Shown: positions 17,584 through 27,737, counted from the stretch's first letter. The stretch: 64,000 nucleotides of DNA from Butyrivibrio sp. AE3004 (GCF_000703165.1 NZ_JNLQ01000002.1:3534001-3598000), one strand, 5' to 3'. Numbers and translations are program-made. Notes: generated by a model not told the origin, from the letters alone.

Positions 17584-20500
17584 GTGAAAATGAAAAAATG
17601 GCAAACCTGCCTTTTGATAGCAGTTTGCGTTTTTATCAATCTCATAGGAAGAAGTTTTGCTGAGCATTTCCAGCTTCCGTTCTGGCTTGATTCAATAGGG
17701 ACGATTATTACGGCTATTGAGCTTGGTCCTGTCGGAGGTGCTGTTTGCGGTGCTTTTTCAAATATTCTTTTGGGAATAATAACCGTAAACATCAAGACAC
17801 TAGCGTATCTGATAGTGTCTGTATGTATAGGTGTTTCAGTTGGTCTTTTTTATCCAAAGGCAAGTACTCAGACAGCTTTCAAGGTGGCATCAACTGCCGT
17901 TCTTACCGGAATTGTTGCTGTTGCAGTTTCAACTCCCATGAATTTATATTTATATGGTGGAAGAACAGGAAACATCTGGGGAGATGGTCTTATAGACATG
18001 ATAGCAAGGGATGTTAATGTCCCTGTCTTATGCACGTGTCTGGGAGAGGCTTTTGTGGATATTCCGGATAAGGCTCTTAGTGTGCTCTTGGCATCGGGAA
18101 TGATCAAGCTTTATTACATTTTTATAGACAGGAGAAAAAAGAGTACGGCAGATAGTGCTTTGTTGTGGCTTTTGGTGCCTGTAATTGTCATGACGTCCAT
18201 GACATTTTCAATTAATGCAAAAGCTATAGATATGAGCTCCGAATATGCGGCTACTACATATGATACAGACGATGGCCTTGCTACAGTGGAAATAAATGCC
18301 ATTGCTCAGACGAATGACGGTTATATCTGGGCCGGCACTTATGCGGGACTATACCTGTGTGACGGTTACAGGTTTGAGGAAATTGTACTTGATGAGAGAA
18401 TCAGCAGTGTAATGGTACTTTATGTTGATTCTGAAGGTATGCTTTGGATAGGAACCAATGACAGCGGTCTTGCATGCTTTAATCCTACAGACAGGACTAT
18501 CAGGTTTATTACTGAGGAGGACGGACTTCCTTCAGATTCAATAAGGGCTATTTGCGAAGATACTGACGGGTATATGTATGTGGGCACGGCAACCGCCCTT
18601 TGCATGTTTGGAAAAGACGGAAAGATACAGACTTTTGATGATGATGGAATAAAAGTTGTAACGTCACTTACCTGCAATTCGAAGGATGTTGTTGCCGGCG
18701 TAACAATGGCGGGTGAACTGTTTATTATAAAAAATCATGAGTATGTGGATAAGATAGGACTTGATGATGAAAATACCAAGTTTGGAGCAGTTGCTGCAGG
18801 AGAGCGTGACGAGTTTTATGCGGGTTCAACCTCAAACTATGTAATTCAGGTTAATGTTTCAGATGATAAGATAGAGCTTGGAAAAAAATACACCATAGGA
18901 CATTCTGAGTATTTTAACAAGCTATATTATTCACCGCAGAATAACGGATTTTTCTGTGGCCTTGAGAACAGCTGCGGCTTCCTTACAAAAGAAGGCAAGT
19001 TTACCGAAATGACCACCGACAGTTTTAACGGAGCGGTCAAGGATATAATGGTGGATTATCAGGGGAATGTCTGGTTTGCGTCAAACAAACAGGGTATTGT
19101 CAGATATTCCTGGAATCCGTTTACGGATATTTTTGCAAGAGCAGGTGTGAACCCGGAGGTTGTTAATTGTACGCTGATAAAGGATGGCATGCTGTATGTC
19201 GGTACAAATAATGGCCTTGTGACGATCGATCTTAAGACCTTTTATGCTGTTCCCATTGATTTTCCTGAGCTTTTTAAGGACGTGAGAATAAGATATCTCA
19301 TGGAAGACTCAAAGGGGAATTTATGGGTAAGTACATACGGTAAGCATGGTCTTATCGAGATTAAAGCAGATGGCACGATAGATACTTATAATGAAAGAAA
19401 TAAAAATACCAATGGCAGCAGGTTCAGGCTGACCATGGAGCTTGAGGACGGGACCATAATTGCGGCTAGCACCACCGGAATAAATTTTATTAATGGCGGA
19501 GTTGTCACAGGGACAATGGGAGAAAAAGAAGGACTGACAACTCAGGTTCTTAGTATGGTTGACATTGGTCATGGATATGTAGAGCTTGGTACTGATGGCG
19601 AGGGCATAATGATTATCAAGGATGGAGAGATCATTCATCAGTATGGCAAGGATGACGGTATGGGATCGCTGGTAATCATGAAAATAGTGCCTTGCGGAGA
19701 CAACGAGTACCTTTATGTAACAAGTAACGCCCTTTACCACTATAAGGATGAGAAGGTTACAAAGCTTACAAATTTCCCCTATAACAATAATTACGATGTT
19801 TTCTTTACTGAAGACGGCTATGCCTGGATCAGCTCCAGTGCAGGTATTTTCATAGTCAAAAAGAGTGATCTTCTGGAAAACGGTGAGTATAACTATATGC
19901 TTTTAAACAAGGGGCGCGGATTGTATTCGGCGCTTACTGCCAATTCGGAAAACTCTTATTACAATGGTTCTCTTTACTTATGCTGCGCTGACGGTGTAAG
20001 GAGGATTGCCATAGCTGATGAAAATGTTGTGGATACGGATTATACAATAACGATCAGCAAGCTGACTGCAAATAACGAGATAATAGAGCCTGATGAAAAC
20101 GGAAATTATGTTATTCCTGCCATTTCAGGAAGAATAACCTTTGATGTTGCTGCGCTTAATTTTACGTTGTCGGATCCGCTTCTTCATATCTTCCTTGAGG
20201 GAACAGGAGATGACGGAATTACATGCAAACAAAAAGAGATGAAATCCCTTAGTTATATTAATCTTCCTTACGGTGATTATACCCTGAGGGTTCAGGTTTA
20301 TGATTCAGCGGGAAAGGACATTGTCCGTGAGGAAAAATTCCATATAACAAAGGAGTCACAGATTTTTGAGAGGACGTATTTTAAGGCATATCTGATTTTT
20401 GTTTGTACCTTATTTGTAATGTTTATCGGCTGGCTCATCGGTAACATCAGGATGGGTATTACAAATATGGAAAAATTGGAGAAGGAAGCCAGGATAGATC

Positions 20501-21402
20501 CTATGACCGGATTCTGGAACAAGGGATATACACAACTTGCGCTAGAGGAAATCTGTAAAGAGTCGAAGGGTATTCTCATGATGATCGACCTGGATAATTT
20601 TAAGCTGGTCAATGATGTTTTCGGGCATGAGACCGGTGATAAAGTTCTGGCAAAATTTGCAGAGCTTGTCAGGTCCTGCGTAAGGGAAGATGATTTTGTC
20701 GGAAGAATCGGCGGAGATGAGTTCGTTGCTTTTATTCAGGGAACTTCCGAAGAAGGTGCCGTGGCTGAAAAAGAGAGATTTTTAAACGAGGAAATCCTAA
20801 AGAGCGGTGAAGAAATCATGGGACAGGATATGGGTATTCCGCTTGGTGTTTCCATTGGTGCCGTAGCTACCACAGATGAGGGAGATGAATACGCAAATCT
20901 TTTCAGAAAGGCGGATAAAGCGCTGTATAGCGTTAAGCAGAATGGAAAGCACGGATACTTCATGTACAAAAACTCAAGCATCAACGCAGGAGAGGAAGTT
21001 CAGGCAGCAGGAGTTGCAGGAATAAAGATGGTGCTCGAGGAGCGCGGAATACAGAAGGGCGCCTACTTTGTGGATTTTGACAAGCTTCAGATGGCTTATA
21101 GACTGTTTTCCAGAATGGCAAAGAGAACCATAGTAAATATATGGCTTGTTCAGTTTGTGATGACAAGAGATGATGGAGAGGATGTCGATGATAAAGTAAT
21201 GGAGAGGTTTGTTGAGGTTCTTACCGCAAGCCTAAGGAGCAATGATGTCATGGCGATGAACGGCAAAAACAAGGTCATACTGATCCTTACTGTTATCGAT
21301 GCGGAAAACGGACATACTCCCATAGAAAGGATCATCAATCAGTGGAATAGTCTGGAGGGACACGAAGGCTACAGCCTGACATATGAAACGGAAGGGATGT
21401 AA
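17584..21402 (+). CDS. Paralogous membrane sensor diguanylate cyclase with ECF S-component-like N-terminus
   Basis: About 1,272 residues, the same order as the upstream gene: S-component-like membrane domain (FWLDSIGTIITAIELGPVGGA), a helix, a long propeller of DGYIWAGTYAGLYLCDGY-type blades, a Y_Y_Y-like domain, a membrane helix, GGDEF near 1043 with an RxxD I-site (REDD) at the correct distance, and a degenerate GGDEF-like tail. The two proteins align over their whole length, so this is a tandem duplication whose copies have diverged, most visibly in the propeller. The start is ambiguous: ATG 17578 lies two bases from the GAGG element, GTG 17584 has the best spacing (eight bases) and is used here, and ATG 17590 is also possible. 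It is almost certainly co-transcribed with the upstream gene. The ligand may differ between the copies. Confidence 0.8.
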   Translation: MKMKKWQTCLLIAVCVFINLIGRSFAEHFQLPFWLDSIGTIITAIELGPVGGAVCGAFSNILLGIITVNIKTLAYLIVSVCIGVSVGLFYPKASTQTAFKVASTAVLTGIVAVAVSTPMNLYLYGGRTGNIWGDGLIDMIARDVNVPVLCTCLGEAFVDIPDKALSVLLASGMIKLYYIFIDRRKKSTADSALLWLLVPVIVMTSMTFSINAKAIDMSSEYAATTYDTDDGLATVEINAIAQTNDGYIWAGTYAGLYLCDGYRFEEIVLDERISSVMVLYVDSEGMLWIGTNDSGLACFNPTDRTIRFITEEDGLPSDSIRAICEDTDGYMYVGTATALCMFGKDGKIQTFDDDGIKVVTSLTCNSKDVVAGVTMAGELFIIKNHEYVDKIGLDDENTKFGAVAAGERDEFYAGSTSNYVIQVNVSDDKIELGKKYTIGHSEYFNKLYYSPQNNGFFCGLENSCGFLTKEGKFTEMTTDSFNGAVKDIMVDYQGNVWFASNKQGIVRYSWNPFTDIFARAGVNPEVVNCTLIKDGMLYVGTNNGLVTIDLKTFYAVPIDFPELFKDVRIRYLMEDSKGNLWVSTYGKHGLIEIKADGTIDTYNERNKNTNGSRFRLTMELEDGTIIAASTTGINFINGGVVTGTMGEKEGLTTQVLSMVDIGHGYVELGTDGEGIMIIKDGEIIHQYGKDDGMGSLVIMKIVPCGDNEYLYVTSNALYHYKDEKVTKLTNFPYNNNYDVFFTEDGYAWISSSAGIFIVKKSDLLENGEYNYMLLNKGRGLYSALTANSENSYYNGSLYLCCADGVRRIAIADENVVDTDYTITISKLTANNEIIEPDENGNYVIPAISGRITFDVAALNFTLSDPLLHIFLEGTGDDGITCKQKEMKSLSYINLPYGDYTLRVQVYDSAGKDIVREEKFHITKESQIFERTYFKAYLIFVCTLFVMFIGWLIGNIRMGITNMEKLEKEARIDPMTGFWNKGYTQLALEEICKESKGILMMIDLDNFKLVNDVFGHETGDKVLAKFAELVRSCVREDDFVGRIGGDEFVAFIQGTSEEGAVAEKERFLNEEILKSGEEIMGQDMGIPLGVSIGAVATTDEGDEYANLFRKADKALYSVKQNGKHGYFMYKNSSINAGEEVQAAGVAGIKMVLEERGIQKGAYFVDFDKLQMAYRLFSRMAKRTIVNIWLVQFVMTRDDGEDVDDKVMERFVEVLTASLRSNDVMAMNGKNKVILILTVIDAENGHTPIERIINQWNSLEGHEGYSLTYETEGM

Positions 21403-21408
21403 AGTTTT

Positions 21409-21438
21409 TTAACAAAGTCCCGATAATTGTGCTAAAAT
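21409..21438 (+). promoter_or_regulatory. Predicted promoter of aspS
   Basis: TTAACA at 21409-21414 and TAAAAT at 21433-21438 are 18 bases apart and lie 39 bases before the aspS start. The leader is too short for a T-box. Confidence 0.5.
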
Positions 21439-21477
21439 GTTTCTTGATATTCTATAGGTTTTAAGGAGATATTTAAA

Positions 21478-23340
21478 ATGCAGTCACGTACACATACATG
21501 TGGTGAGCTCAGAATTGAGAACGTCGGCAATAAAGTTAAGCTTGTCGGCTGGCTTGAGAATCTTCGTGAAGTCGGAGCTGAGCTTGGCTTTGTTGTTTTA
21601 AGAGATTTTTATGGAACAACTCAGATCGTCATCGAGACTGAAGAGATGATGAAGGTTGTTAAGGGAATTAATAAGGAATCAACTATTTCCGTTGAAGGTA
21701 CCGTAAGGGAGAGAAGCTCAAAGAATCCCAAACTCGCTACCGGTGATATTGAGGTTGTTCCCGATAAGATTGACGTTCTTGGACGCTGCAGATACAACGA
21801 GCTTCCGTTTGAGATCAACAGAAGCCGTGAGGCGGACGAGACAGCACGTCTTAAGTATCGTTATCTTGATCTCAGAAATCCTGAGGTTAAAAAGAATATA
21901 ATTCTTAGAAGCAATGTTATTGCTGCACTCAGAAAGTCAATGATAGAGCATGACTTTATGGAGATTACAACACCTATTCTTACAGTGTCATCTCCCGAGG
22001 GTGCAAGAGACTATCTTGTTCCTGCGAGAAAGCATCCCGGAAAGTTTTATGCACTTCCCCAGGCTCCTCAGCAGTTCAAGCAGCTTCTTATGACATCCGG
22101 AATCGATCGTTATTTCCAGATTGCTCCTTGCTTCCGTGATGAGGATGCAAGAGGCGACAGAAGCCCGGGTGAATTCTATCAGCTTGATATGGAGATGGCA
22201 TTTGCATCACAGGAAGATGTTTTTGAAATCTGTGAGGATGTTCTTCCTCCTATCTTTGCAAAGTACGGTACTTATGACAGAGCTTCAGGTGCTCCTTTTG
22301 CACGTATTCCTTATCGTGAAGCTATGGAGAAGTACGGCACAGATAAGCCTGACCTTCGAATTGATCTGACGGTTCAGGATGCTACAGAGGTTCTTAAGGA
22401 TTGCGGTTTTGGTCCTTTTGCAAGTGTTGTTTCTGAGGAAGCAGCTGCAGCAAGTGCTGAGAAGGCAAAAGAGACAGGTGATGATTCCGCTGTACTTAAG
22501 GCAGGCGATGCGACAGATGTAAGAATCAAGGCTGTAGTCATCTCTGACTTTAAGGAAAGCCGTAAGTTTATAGATAAGACAATTTCCGACGTTGAAGTTC
22601 AGGCAGGTGCTAAGCCTTACTGGTTCAGACTTGATGAGAACTGCGAAATTGTCGGCGGTATTGCAAAGTTTGTTCAGGAAAAGAAGGATGCTGTTATCGA
22701 AGCACTCGGACTTAAGAGCGGTGACCTTGTTGTTCTCGGTTCAGGGAAGCTCGGACAGGCTCAGAAGACAGCCGGTGTTGTTGTTAAGACATTCGGTGCT
22801 GCCGTTCCCGGACACATGGATAAAGAGCAGTATGCTTTCTGCTGGATTGTTGATTTCCCGATGTATGAGATTGGTGAGGAGTCTGGCGAGCTTGAATTCT
22901 GCCACAATCCTTTCTCAATGCCCAGCGGCGGAATGGAGACACTCCTTAAGGCAGAACGAGGAGAGATTGATTCTCTTGATATTATGGCTGATCAGTATGA
23001 CCTTGTATGTAACGGCGTTGAGCTTTCATCAGGTGCCGTTCGTAACCATGATCCGGAGATCATGATCAAGGCATTCGAGATGGTTCGTCTCGGTGAAGAG
23101 GATGTTAAGGCTAAGTTCCCTGCTATGTACAACGCATTCTGCTATGGCGCACCGCCGCACGCAGGAATCGCTCCCGGTGTTGATCGTATGATCATGCTCC
23201 TTTCAGGTGAGAGCACAATCAGAGAGATTATTCCGTTCCCTATGAACAAGAATGCTCAGGATATAATGATGGGTGCTCCCGGGGAAGTTACAGACAAACA
23301 GCTTGAAGAGCTTCACATCAAGACTGTAGTGGAAGAATAA
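21478..23340 (+). CDS. aspS: Aspartate--tRNA ligase
   Basis: 620 residues, slightly longer than the usual 580-600 for the bacterial-type enzyme, which charges tRNA-Asp with aspartate in the cytoplasm. The N-terminal OB-fold anticodon-binding domain (VKLVGWLENLREVG) is followed by the class II core with motif 2 (CFRDEDARGDRSPGEFYQLD). The bacterial GAD insertion lies around residues 310-420, and motif 3 near the C-terminus is GIAPGVDRMIML. AAGGAGA precedes the ATG. It seems to be monocistronic: a promoter sits in the short gap after the sensor gene and a strong terminator follows. The GAD insertion shows it is the bacterial type. Whether it charges only tRNA-Asp or also tRNA-Asn cannot be settled here. 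Confidence 0.95.
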   Translation: MQSRTHTCGELRIENVGNKVKLVGWLENLREVGAELGFVVLRDFYGTTQIVIETEEMMKVVKGINKESTISVEGTVRERSSKNPKLATGDIEVVPDKIDVLGRCRYNELPFEINRSREADETARLKYRYLDLRNPEVKKNIILRSNVIAALRKSMIEHDFMEITTPILTVSSPEGARDYLVPARKHPGKFYALPQAPQQFKQLLMTSGIDRYFQIAPCFRDEDARGDRSPGEFYQLDMEMAFASQEDVFEICEDVLPPIFAKYGTYDRASGAPFARIPYREAMEKYGTDKPDLRIDLTVQDATEVLKDCGFGPFASVVSEEAAAASAEKAKETGDDSAVLKAGDATDVRIKAVVISDFKESRKFIDKTISDVEVQAGAKPYWFRLDENCEIVGGIAKFVQEKKDAVIEALGLKSGDLVVLGSGKLGQAQKTAGVVVKTFGAAVPGHMDKEQYAFCWIVDFPMYEIGEESGELEFCHNPFSMPSGGMETLLKAERGEIDSLDIMADQYDLVCNGVELSSGAVRNHDPEIMIKAFEMVRLGEEDVKAKFPAMYNAFCYGAPPHAGIAPGVDRMIMLLSGESTIREIIPFPMNKNAQDIMMGAPGEVTDKQLEELHIKTVVEE

Positions 23341-23394
23341 AAATTCCGGATTTAATCAAAGAAATATAGTTGAAAAACTATATGAGAAAAATAT

Positions 23395-23450
23395 AAAGAC
23401 TGCCACACTTATTTTGATTTTGATATCATTTTTAGTGTGGCAGTCTTTTT
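23395..23450 (+). terminator. Terminator after aspS
   Basis: AAAGACTGCCACACT pairs with AGTGTGGCAGTCTTT across a 25-base AT-rich loop, followed by T residues. A second partial right arm (TGTGGCAGTCTTTTTA) recurs near 23474-23489, as if the terminator end had been duplicated. Confidence 0.8.
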
Positions 23451-23586
23451 ATGTTTGCCGGTGTATTTTTTGCTGTGGCAGTCTTTTTAGATGATAACGA
23501 TCAATATACCATTATCTTATAAAATGAAATTACACCAATTTCTATGGTTACTTGGTAGCGCTGCTTTTAAATATATTTCTTTGACA

Positions 23587-25638
23587 TCAATGCTCGGAAA
23601 TTCCTGCTGCGAGGGTGCCTTTAGCCAAAATTGCAAGATGACTTGTGGCTCGGGACATTGCGGTATACAGGCAGTGTCTCCCCAGGGTATCATCAGGATA
23701 GCTTTCAGGATCTGCATCTGCAAGTATACAATTGTCAAATTCAAGGCCCTTTGCAAGCTTTAATTCGATAAGGAATGCTCCGCTTTTTGGAAGTGCGTCG
23801 TGTCCTGATACGATTTGAGGTGCATCATCTCCAAGTGAGGTAATGATGTACTCAAGGTTATGCTGATTTCTGCAGATTACTGCAGTCAGGCCTTCACGCT
23901 TTGCGGACTCTTCAATCTGTTTCTTTAATTCTTCGATATATTCGGTATCTGAAGTGCATGCTTTTACAGATACCTTTTCCCCCGGACGTTTTACTGAGGA
24001 AATCATCAGCTTTTGCTTTTCCGGAAGAAGGGATGCAAATATATCGGTAATCTCAGGTGAGCTTCTGTAGCTTGTCATGAGGGGAAGGGTGACGAACTTC
24101 TTGTTGTCTTCTTTTGCCAGTTCTTCAATTTCGCTAAAGCTTATGGTTCCTTCACGGATAGCCTGGAATTCATCTCCAAGCAGCATGAATCTGGCATTCG
24201 GGAAGTACTTTCTAAATATCATAAGCTGAGCCTTGGTGTAATCCTGCACTTCATCTATCATGACATAGCGCATATTGCGGTCACATTCACCTGTAAGTTC
24301 CATTTTTGTATAAAGCCATTCTGCAGCGGTTATGCGTTTTTTACCAAGTATACGTTTTGCTATGCGCATTACATTCACAAAACCGCAGTGTCTGATATTG
24401 CTCAGTGCGCCGCCAAAATCATTTTCGAGTCGGTTATCTTCAGCTGAATCTGAGTTTGCTACGCTACCTGAATCGGAGTCGGAATCTCTGTCGATATTGT
24501 GAAGAGCATTTTTTGCCCGGTGTTCAAGCTCGTCGGATACGGTCTGAATCAAACGTATGCCCATAGGGAATTTACTGAATTTCTTTACAACAGACAGGAT
24601 GTCTTTTTTGGAGAGTACGAGATTTCCTTTTTGTGTAATATCAAGGAAATCTGATAATTCAGGTGTCAGGGTAGGCAGTGTATCCTTGATCTTTTGCAGA
24701 CTGTCAGAAGCTGTGTAATCAAACTCATCGCATGAAAACGGAATGCTTACCATTTCCAAAAATTCCGGCCAGGTCAGGGTAAGAGGATTTGTCTCTCCCA
24801 TGTCAGGCAGAACGTTGTCAATATAATCGCGGAATACAGGGTTAAGTGTCATCAGACAAACCTGATCCGGACGTAGTGTTTCTCTCTTCTGGTAAAACAG
24901 ATAAGCTATTCTCTGCAATAATACAGAGGTTTTTCCGCTTCCTGCGATTCCGTTTACGAGAAGTACCGGAATATCGGGATAGCGGATTACTGTATTCTGT
25001 TCTTTTTGAATGGTTGCAGTTATAGCCTGCATTTTGTCTGTATGAGTGTGGGAAAGTGACTGCAAAAGCAGCGGATCCTCAATTGCTATCTGTGTATCAA
25101 AGTAAGAAATCAGCTTACTTTTTTCCAGATCGAACTGACGACGAAGCTGCAGGTCTACTGAGATTTCCCTGTCTTCTACAGTGTAATGGGTCGGCCCGAA
25201 TTCCTGATTGTAATATAGCTCTGCGATAGGAGATCTCCAATCAAGAATCATCTGCTTAAACTTGTTTTCTGAAACAGCAGCACGGCCGATGTAATAACTC
25301 TCGGGTGCTTCCGATGGGTCAAACTGTACCTGGATTTTTGCAAAGTAAGGAGACTCAAGGAGCTTTTTTACAGTGCCCAGGCGGTTTCCCAGAGAACTGC
25401 TCTGTACGTTGTAGGTATCAATGTATCGATTCCATACCTCCAACTCAGCCAGCGTCTCCATGGTTGTCTCGATATCGGCGTAGTCGAAACGCATATTGTC
25501 GCGCATGTCGTTCTTATCATCAAGCGCCTTCTCATCGAGGGCAGCTATCTGATTCTCCAGATCCTCCTTCATCGCAAGGAGCTTGTTATAGGTTTCCGTT
25601 AAATGATTTTGTTCTATATCAAATATTTCTTTTTCCAT
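23587..25638 (-). CDS. helD: HelD-like UvrD/Rep-family superfamily I helicase
   Basis: 683 residues. The N-terminal third is a long charged helical region (from MEKEIFDIEQNHLTETYNKL) typical of HelD, which uses a coiled coil to reach into RNA polymerase. Walker A (GIAGSGKTSVLLQR) lies near residue 230, Walker B is MIDEVQDYT, a later motif is TSYRSSPEI, and the C-terminal motif is YTAMSRATSHLAIL. In Firmicutes, HelD proteins bind RNA polymerase and release stalled complexes using ATP. The length and the N-terminal helical arm favour HelD over a DNA-repair UvrD. The start at 25638 has AAGGTG six bases upstream; a GTG nine bases further upstream is unlikely. A Ser/Asp-rich stretch (DSDSDSGSVANSDSAED) interrupts the middle and looks like a flexible insertion. 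Confidence 0.8.
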   Translation of the reverse strand: MEKEIFDIEQNHLTETYNKLLAMKEDLENQIAALDEKALDDKNDMRDNMRFDYADIETTMETLAELEVWNRYIDTYNVQSSSLGNRLGTVKKLLESPYFAKIQVQFDPSEAPESYYIGRAAVSENKFKQMILDWRSPIAELYYNQEFGPTHYTVEDREISVDLQLRRQFDLEKSKLISYFDTQIAIEDPLLLQSLSHTHTDKMQAITATIQKEQNTVIRYPDIPVLLVNGIAGSGKTSVLLQRIAYLFYQKRETLRPDQVCLMTLNPVFRDYIDNVLPDMGETNPLTLTWPEFLEMVSIPFSCDEFDYTASDSLQKIKDTLPTLTPELSDFLDITQKGNLVLSKKDILSVVKKFSKFPMGIRLIQTVSDELEHRAKNALHNIDRDSDSDSGSVANSDSAEDNRLENDFGGALSNIRHCGFVNVMRIAKRILGKKRITAAEWLYTKMELTGECDRNMRYVMIDEVQDYTKAQLMIFRKYFPNARFMLLGDEFQAIREGTISFSEIEELAKEDNKKFVTLPLMTSYRSSPEITDIFASLLPEKQKLMISSVKRPGEKVSVKACTSDTEYIEELKKQIEESAKREGLTAVICRNQHNLEYIITSLGDDAPQIVSGHDALPKSGAFLIELKLAKGLEFDNCILADADPESYPDDTLGRHCLYTAMSRATSHLAILAKGTLAAGISEH

Positions 25639-25857
25639 AAATTTCACCTTAATGAATTTGCAGTGCCTCTTTTTAGTATAACATACACGTGACAGTGGAA
25701 TGGGGATTTATATTTTTATGAGAGCTGTGGAAGTGCATAAAAAGGTATTATTTATATTCTTTTTATGCTGTTTTCATGTGCAATTAATAGTAATTGGATA
25801 TCATGAAAATATGGATATTTTGACCTGTAATTAAGTGATGATTTGAGGGGTGTTTGG

Positions 25858-27708
25858 ATGATGAAAAAACAAAACGGAATTATTAGAACTCTTATAATTG
25901 CAGCAATGTGTGTTATTTCTTTGTGCGCTTTCAGGATGGATGCTTCTGCGGAGTATGGTGTAGTGGAAGAAGATGATAAAGTCAGGGGATACGATATGGA
26001 TGGATTCCCGCTTGTGTATACAGGGGATTGGCTTTTTCAAATAAAGGCAAATGAAGCTGTAATAATTGCCTATTTAGGTGATAAAGATAAAATAGAGACA
26101 CCACTAAAAGTAAAGATGGCTAATGAAGAACGCTATTTTGAAGTAAAAGCAATTGGTACAGGTGCGTTCTCACAAAATAGTAATGCTAATTTTTCGAAAG
26201 CTAAGAAAAGAATGGCAAATACCATAGTGGGAAGTATGAACCATGTTTGGAAAATAAAAGAAATAAAGATTAATTCCAAAATAGATACAATCGGAGATAG
26301 CGCTTTTCTGAATAATACAGAAATCAACTATGTTAGATTTGATACTTCAGATTTACTATATTTTGGTTCATCTGCATTTTGCGGATGTACAGGAATTGTT
26401 GAATTTACAATTCCGGAATGTGTTAAAGTGTTGGGATCATCTTGCTTTAAAGGTTGTACAAATCTGCGTGGGACAATTGAGGGATCAACAGGGACAGGAA
26501 CGATGATTATTCCCGCTAGAATAGAGGAAGTCCCGGATAGTTGCTTTGAGAGTTGCATAAGTTTAACAAATGTGAAACTTATGTCAGGGGTTATCAAAAT
26601 TGGAGGAAGGGCCTTTTATGAGTGCGAATCGTTAGTTAACATTAATATGCCGGATAAAATAACAAGTATTGGTTCCAGTGCTTTTGAATATTGCACGGCA
26701 ATTAGAGCTATACATATTCCGACTGGGATTACAACGATAAGCAGTAGAACATTTGCACATTGTAACGTGTTGGAGAATGTCGTTGTTCCCACAAATGTTA
26801 CAAGTATAGGTTCATATGCATTCGCATATAGAGTGTATGGTCTGGAATATGAATTTGATTTTAATGTTCCAAATGAATTTATTAAAGTAAAACCTGTAAT
26901 ACTTAATGAGGGGTTAAAGAGAATAGATAGTAATGCTTTTTATGATATTCCAATTATGAGGATAGTACTGATTCCGTATTCGGTTGAAAATATTGGAACA
27001 AATGCATTTGGATATTATGAGAGTAAGGCGGGAACACGTTCTATTCCTAAGTTTAAGATTCAAGGATATTATGATACAGAAGCTGAAGAGTATGCGCAAA
27101 AGAATAATTTTGAATTTATAGGAAGTGCAAATGTTGGAGCAATTATCGAATCCAATGATGCCCAGTATGTTACTACAGAAACAAAAGGAGAAGTTACTTT
27201 ATCACATATCGATCAAACATCTGCTACATCATATACTGTTCCTAAGACGATTAAAAACGGAAAGAAAACCTACACCGTGACAGCAATAGGAGACAATGCT
27301 TTCAAGGATTGCAAACTCCTTAAGACCGTAACTATCGGTGAAGAAGTAAAGACCATAGGAAAAGGCGCATTTAAAGGATGTCGTGCGTTGGAGTCAGTAA
27401 CTACCGGTGATAAGGTGACCACTATAGGAGATGAAGCCTTTTACGGATGCAAATTACTAAAAGAAGTTACTTTGGAAAAGGGAGTAACTACGATAGGAAA
27501 GAAAGCATTCTTTAATTGTAAGAAGTTGGAGAAGGTTACTATCTTATCCAAGAAGCTTAAAAAGATCGGCTCGAAAGCATTTAAAGGAATATACAAGAAA
27601 GCAGACTTCAAGGTTCCTGGAAAGAAACTAAAAACTTACAAGAAAAAGATAAAGAAAGCAGGCGCACCAAAGTCAGTAAGTTACGGAAAGGTGACTAAGA
27701 CTAAATAG
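25858..27708 (+). CDS. Secreted BspA-like leucine-rich-repeat protein
   Basis: About 616 residues. A signal peptide (basic start, hydrophobic core, then RMDASAEY) indicates export. The body consists of LRR_5/BspA (Treponema pallidum-type) units such as IGDSAFLNNTEINYV and SIGSSAFEYCTAIRAIHIP, with a break around 410-440 and a second block near the end (IGDNAFKDCKLLKTVTIG). The C-terminus is Lys-rich (KKIKKAGAPKSVSYGK) with no LPXTG or membrane anchor, so the protein is probably released or held by charge. Family members bind host or plant surfaces or other bacteria. ATGs at 25858 and 25861 both fit GAGGGG upstream. The 220-base gap to the divergent helicase gene must hold promoters for both, but I see no clear pair of boxes. 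Confidence 0.85.
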   Translation: MMKKQNGIIRTLIIAAMCVISLCAFRMDASAEYGVVEEDDKVRGYDMDGFPLVYTGDWLFQIKANEAVIIAYLGDKDKIETPLKVKMANEERYFEVKAIGTGAFSQNSNANFSKAKKRMANTIVGSMNHVWKIKEIKINSKIDTIGDSAFLNNTEINYVRFDTSDLLYFGSSAFCGCTGIVEFTIPECVKVLGSSCFKGCTNLRGTIEGSTGTGTMIIPARIEEVPDSCFESCISLTNVKLMSGVIKIGGRAFYECESLVNINMPDKITSIGSSAFEYCTAIRAIHIPTGITTISSRTFAHCNVLENVVVPTNVTSIGSYAFAYRVYGLEYEFDFNVPNEFIKVKPVILNEGLKRIDSNAFYDIPIMRIVLIPYSVENIGTNAFGYYESKAGTRSIPKFKIQGYYDTEAEEYAQKNNFEFIGSANVGAIIESNDAQYVTTETKGEVTLSHIDQTSATSYTVPKTIKNGKKTYTVTAIGDNAFKDCKLLKTVTIGEEVKTIGKGAFKGCRALESVTTGDKVTTIGDEAFYGCKLLKEVTLEKGVTTIGKKAFFNCKKLEKVTILSKKLKKIGSKAFKGIYKKADFKVPGKKLKTYKKKIKKAGAPKSVSYGKVTKTK

Positions 27709-27737
27709 ATTCATAAAAAAATAAAGAAAACCATAGT

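Noticed and set aside
17013..17795. 260-codon minus-strand open frame
   Set aside because: Antisense to the conserved GGDEF region and the junction of two clearly real sensor genes; no ribosome binding site and no recognisable domain.
21403..21477. T-box riboswitch before aspS
   Set aside because: The gap is only 75 bases, too short for the T-box structure, and no TGGN bulge sequence fits.
22592..23065. 157-codon plus-strand open frame in another frame
   Set aside because: Fully inside aspS, with no ribosome site and no domain.
23491..23763. 90-codon plus-strand open frame after aspS
   Set aside because: Overlaps the 3' end of the HelD-like gene on the other strand, starts without a ribosome site and shows no domain.
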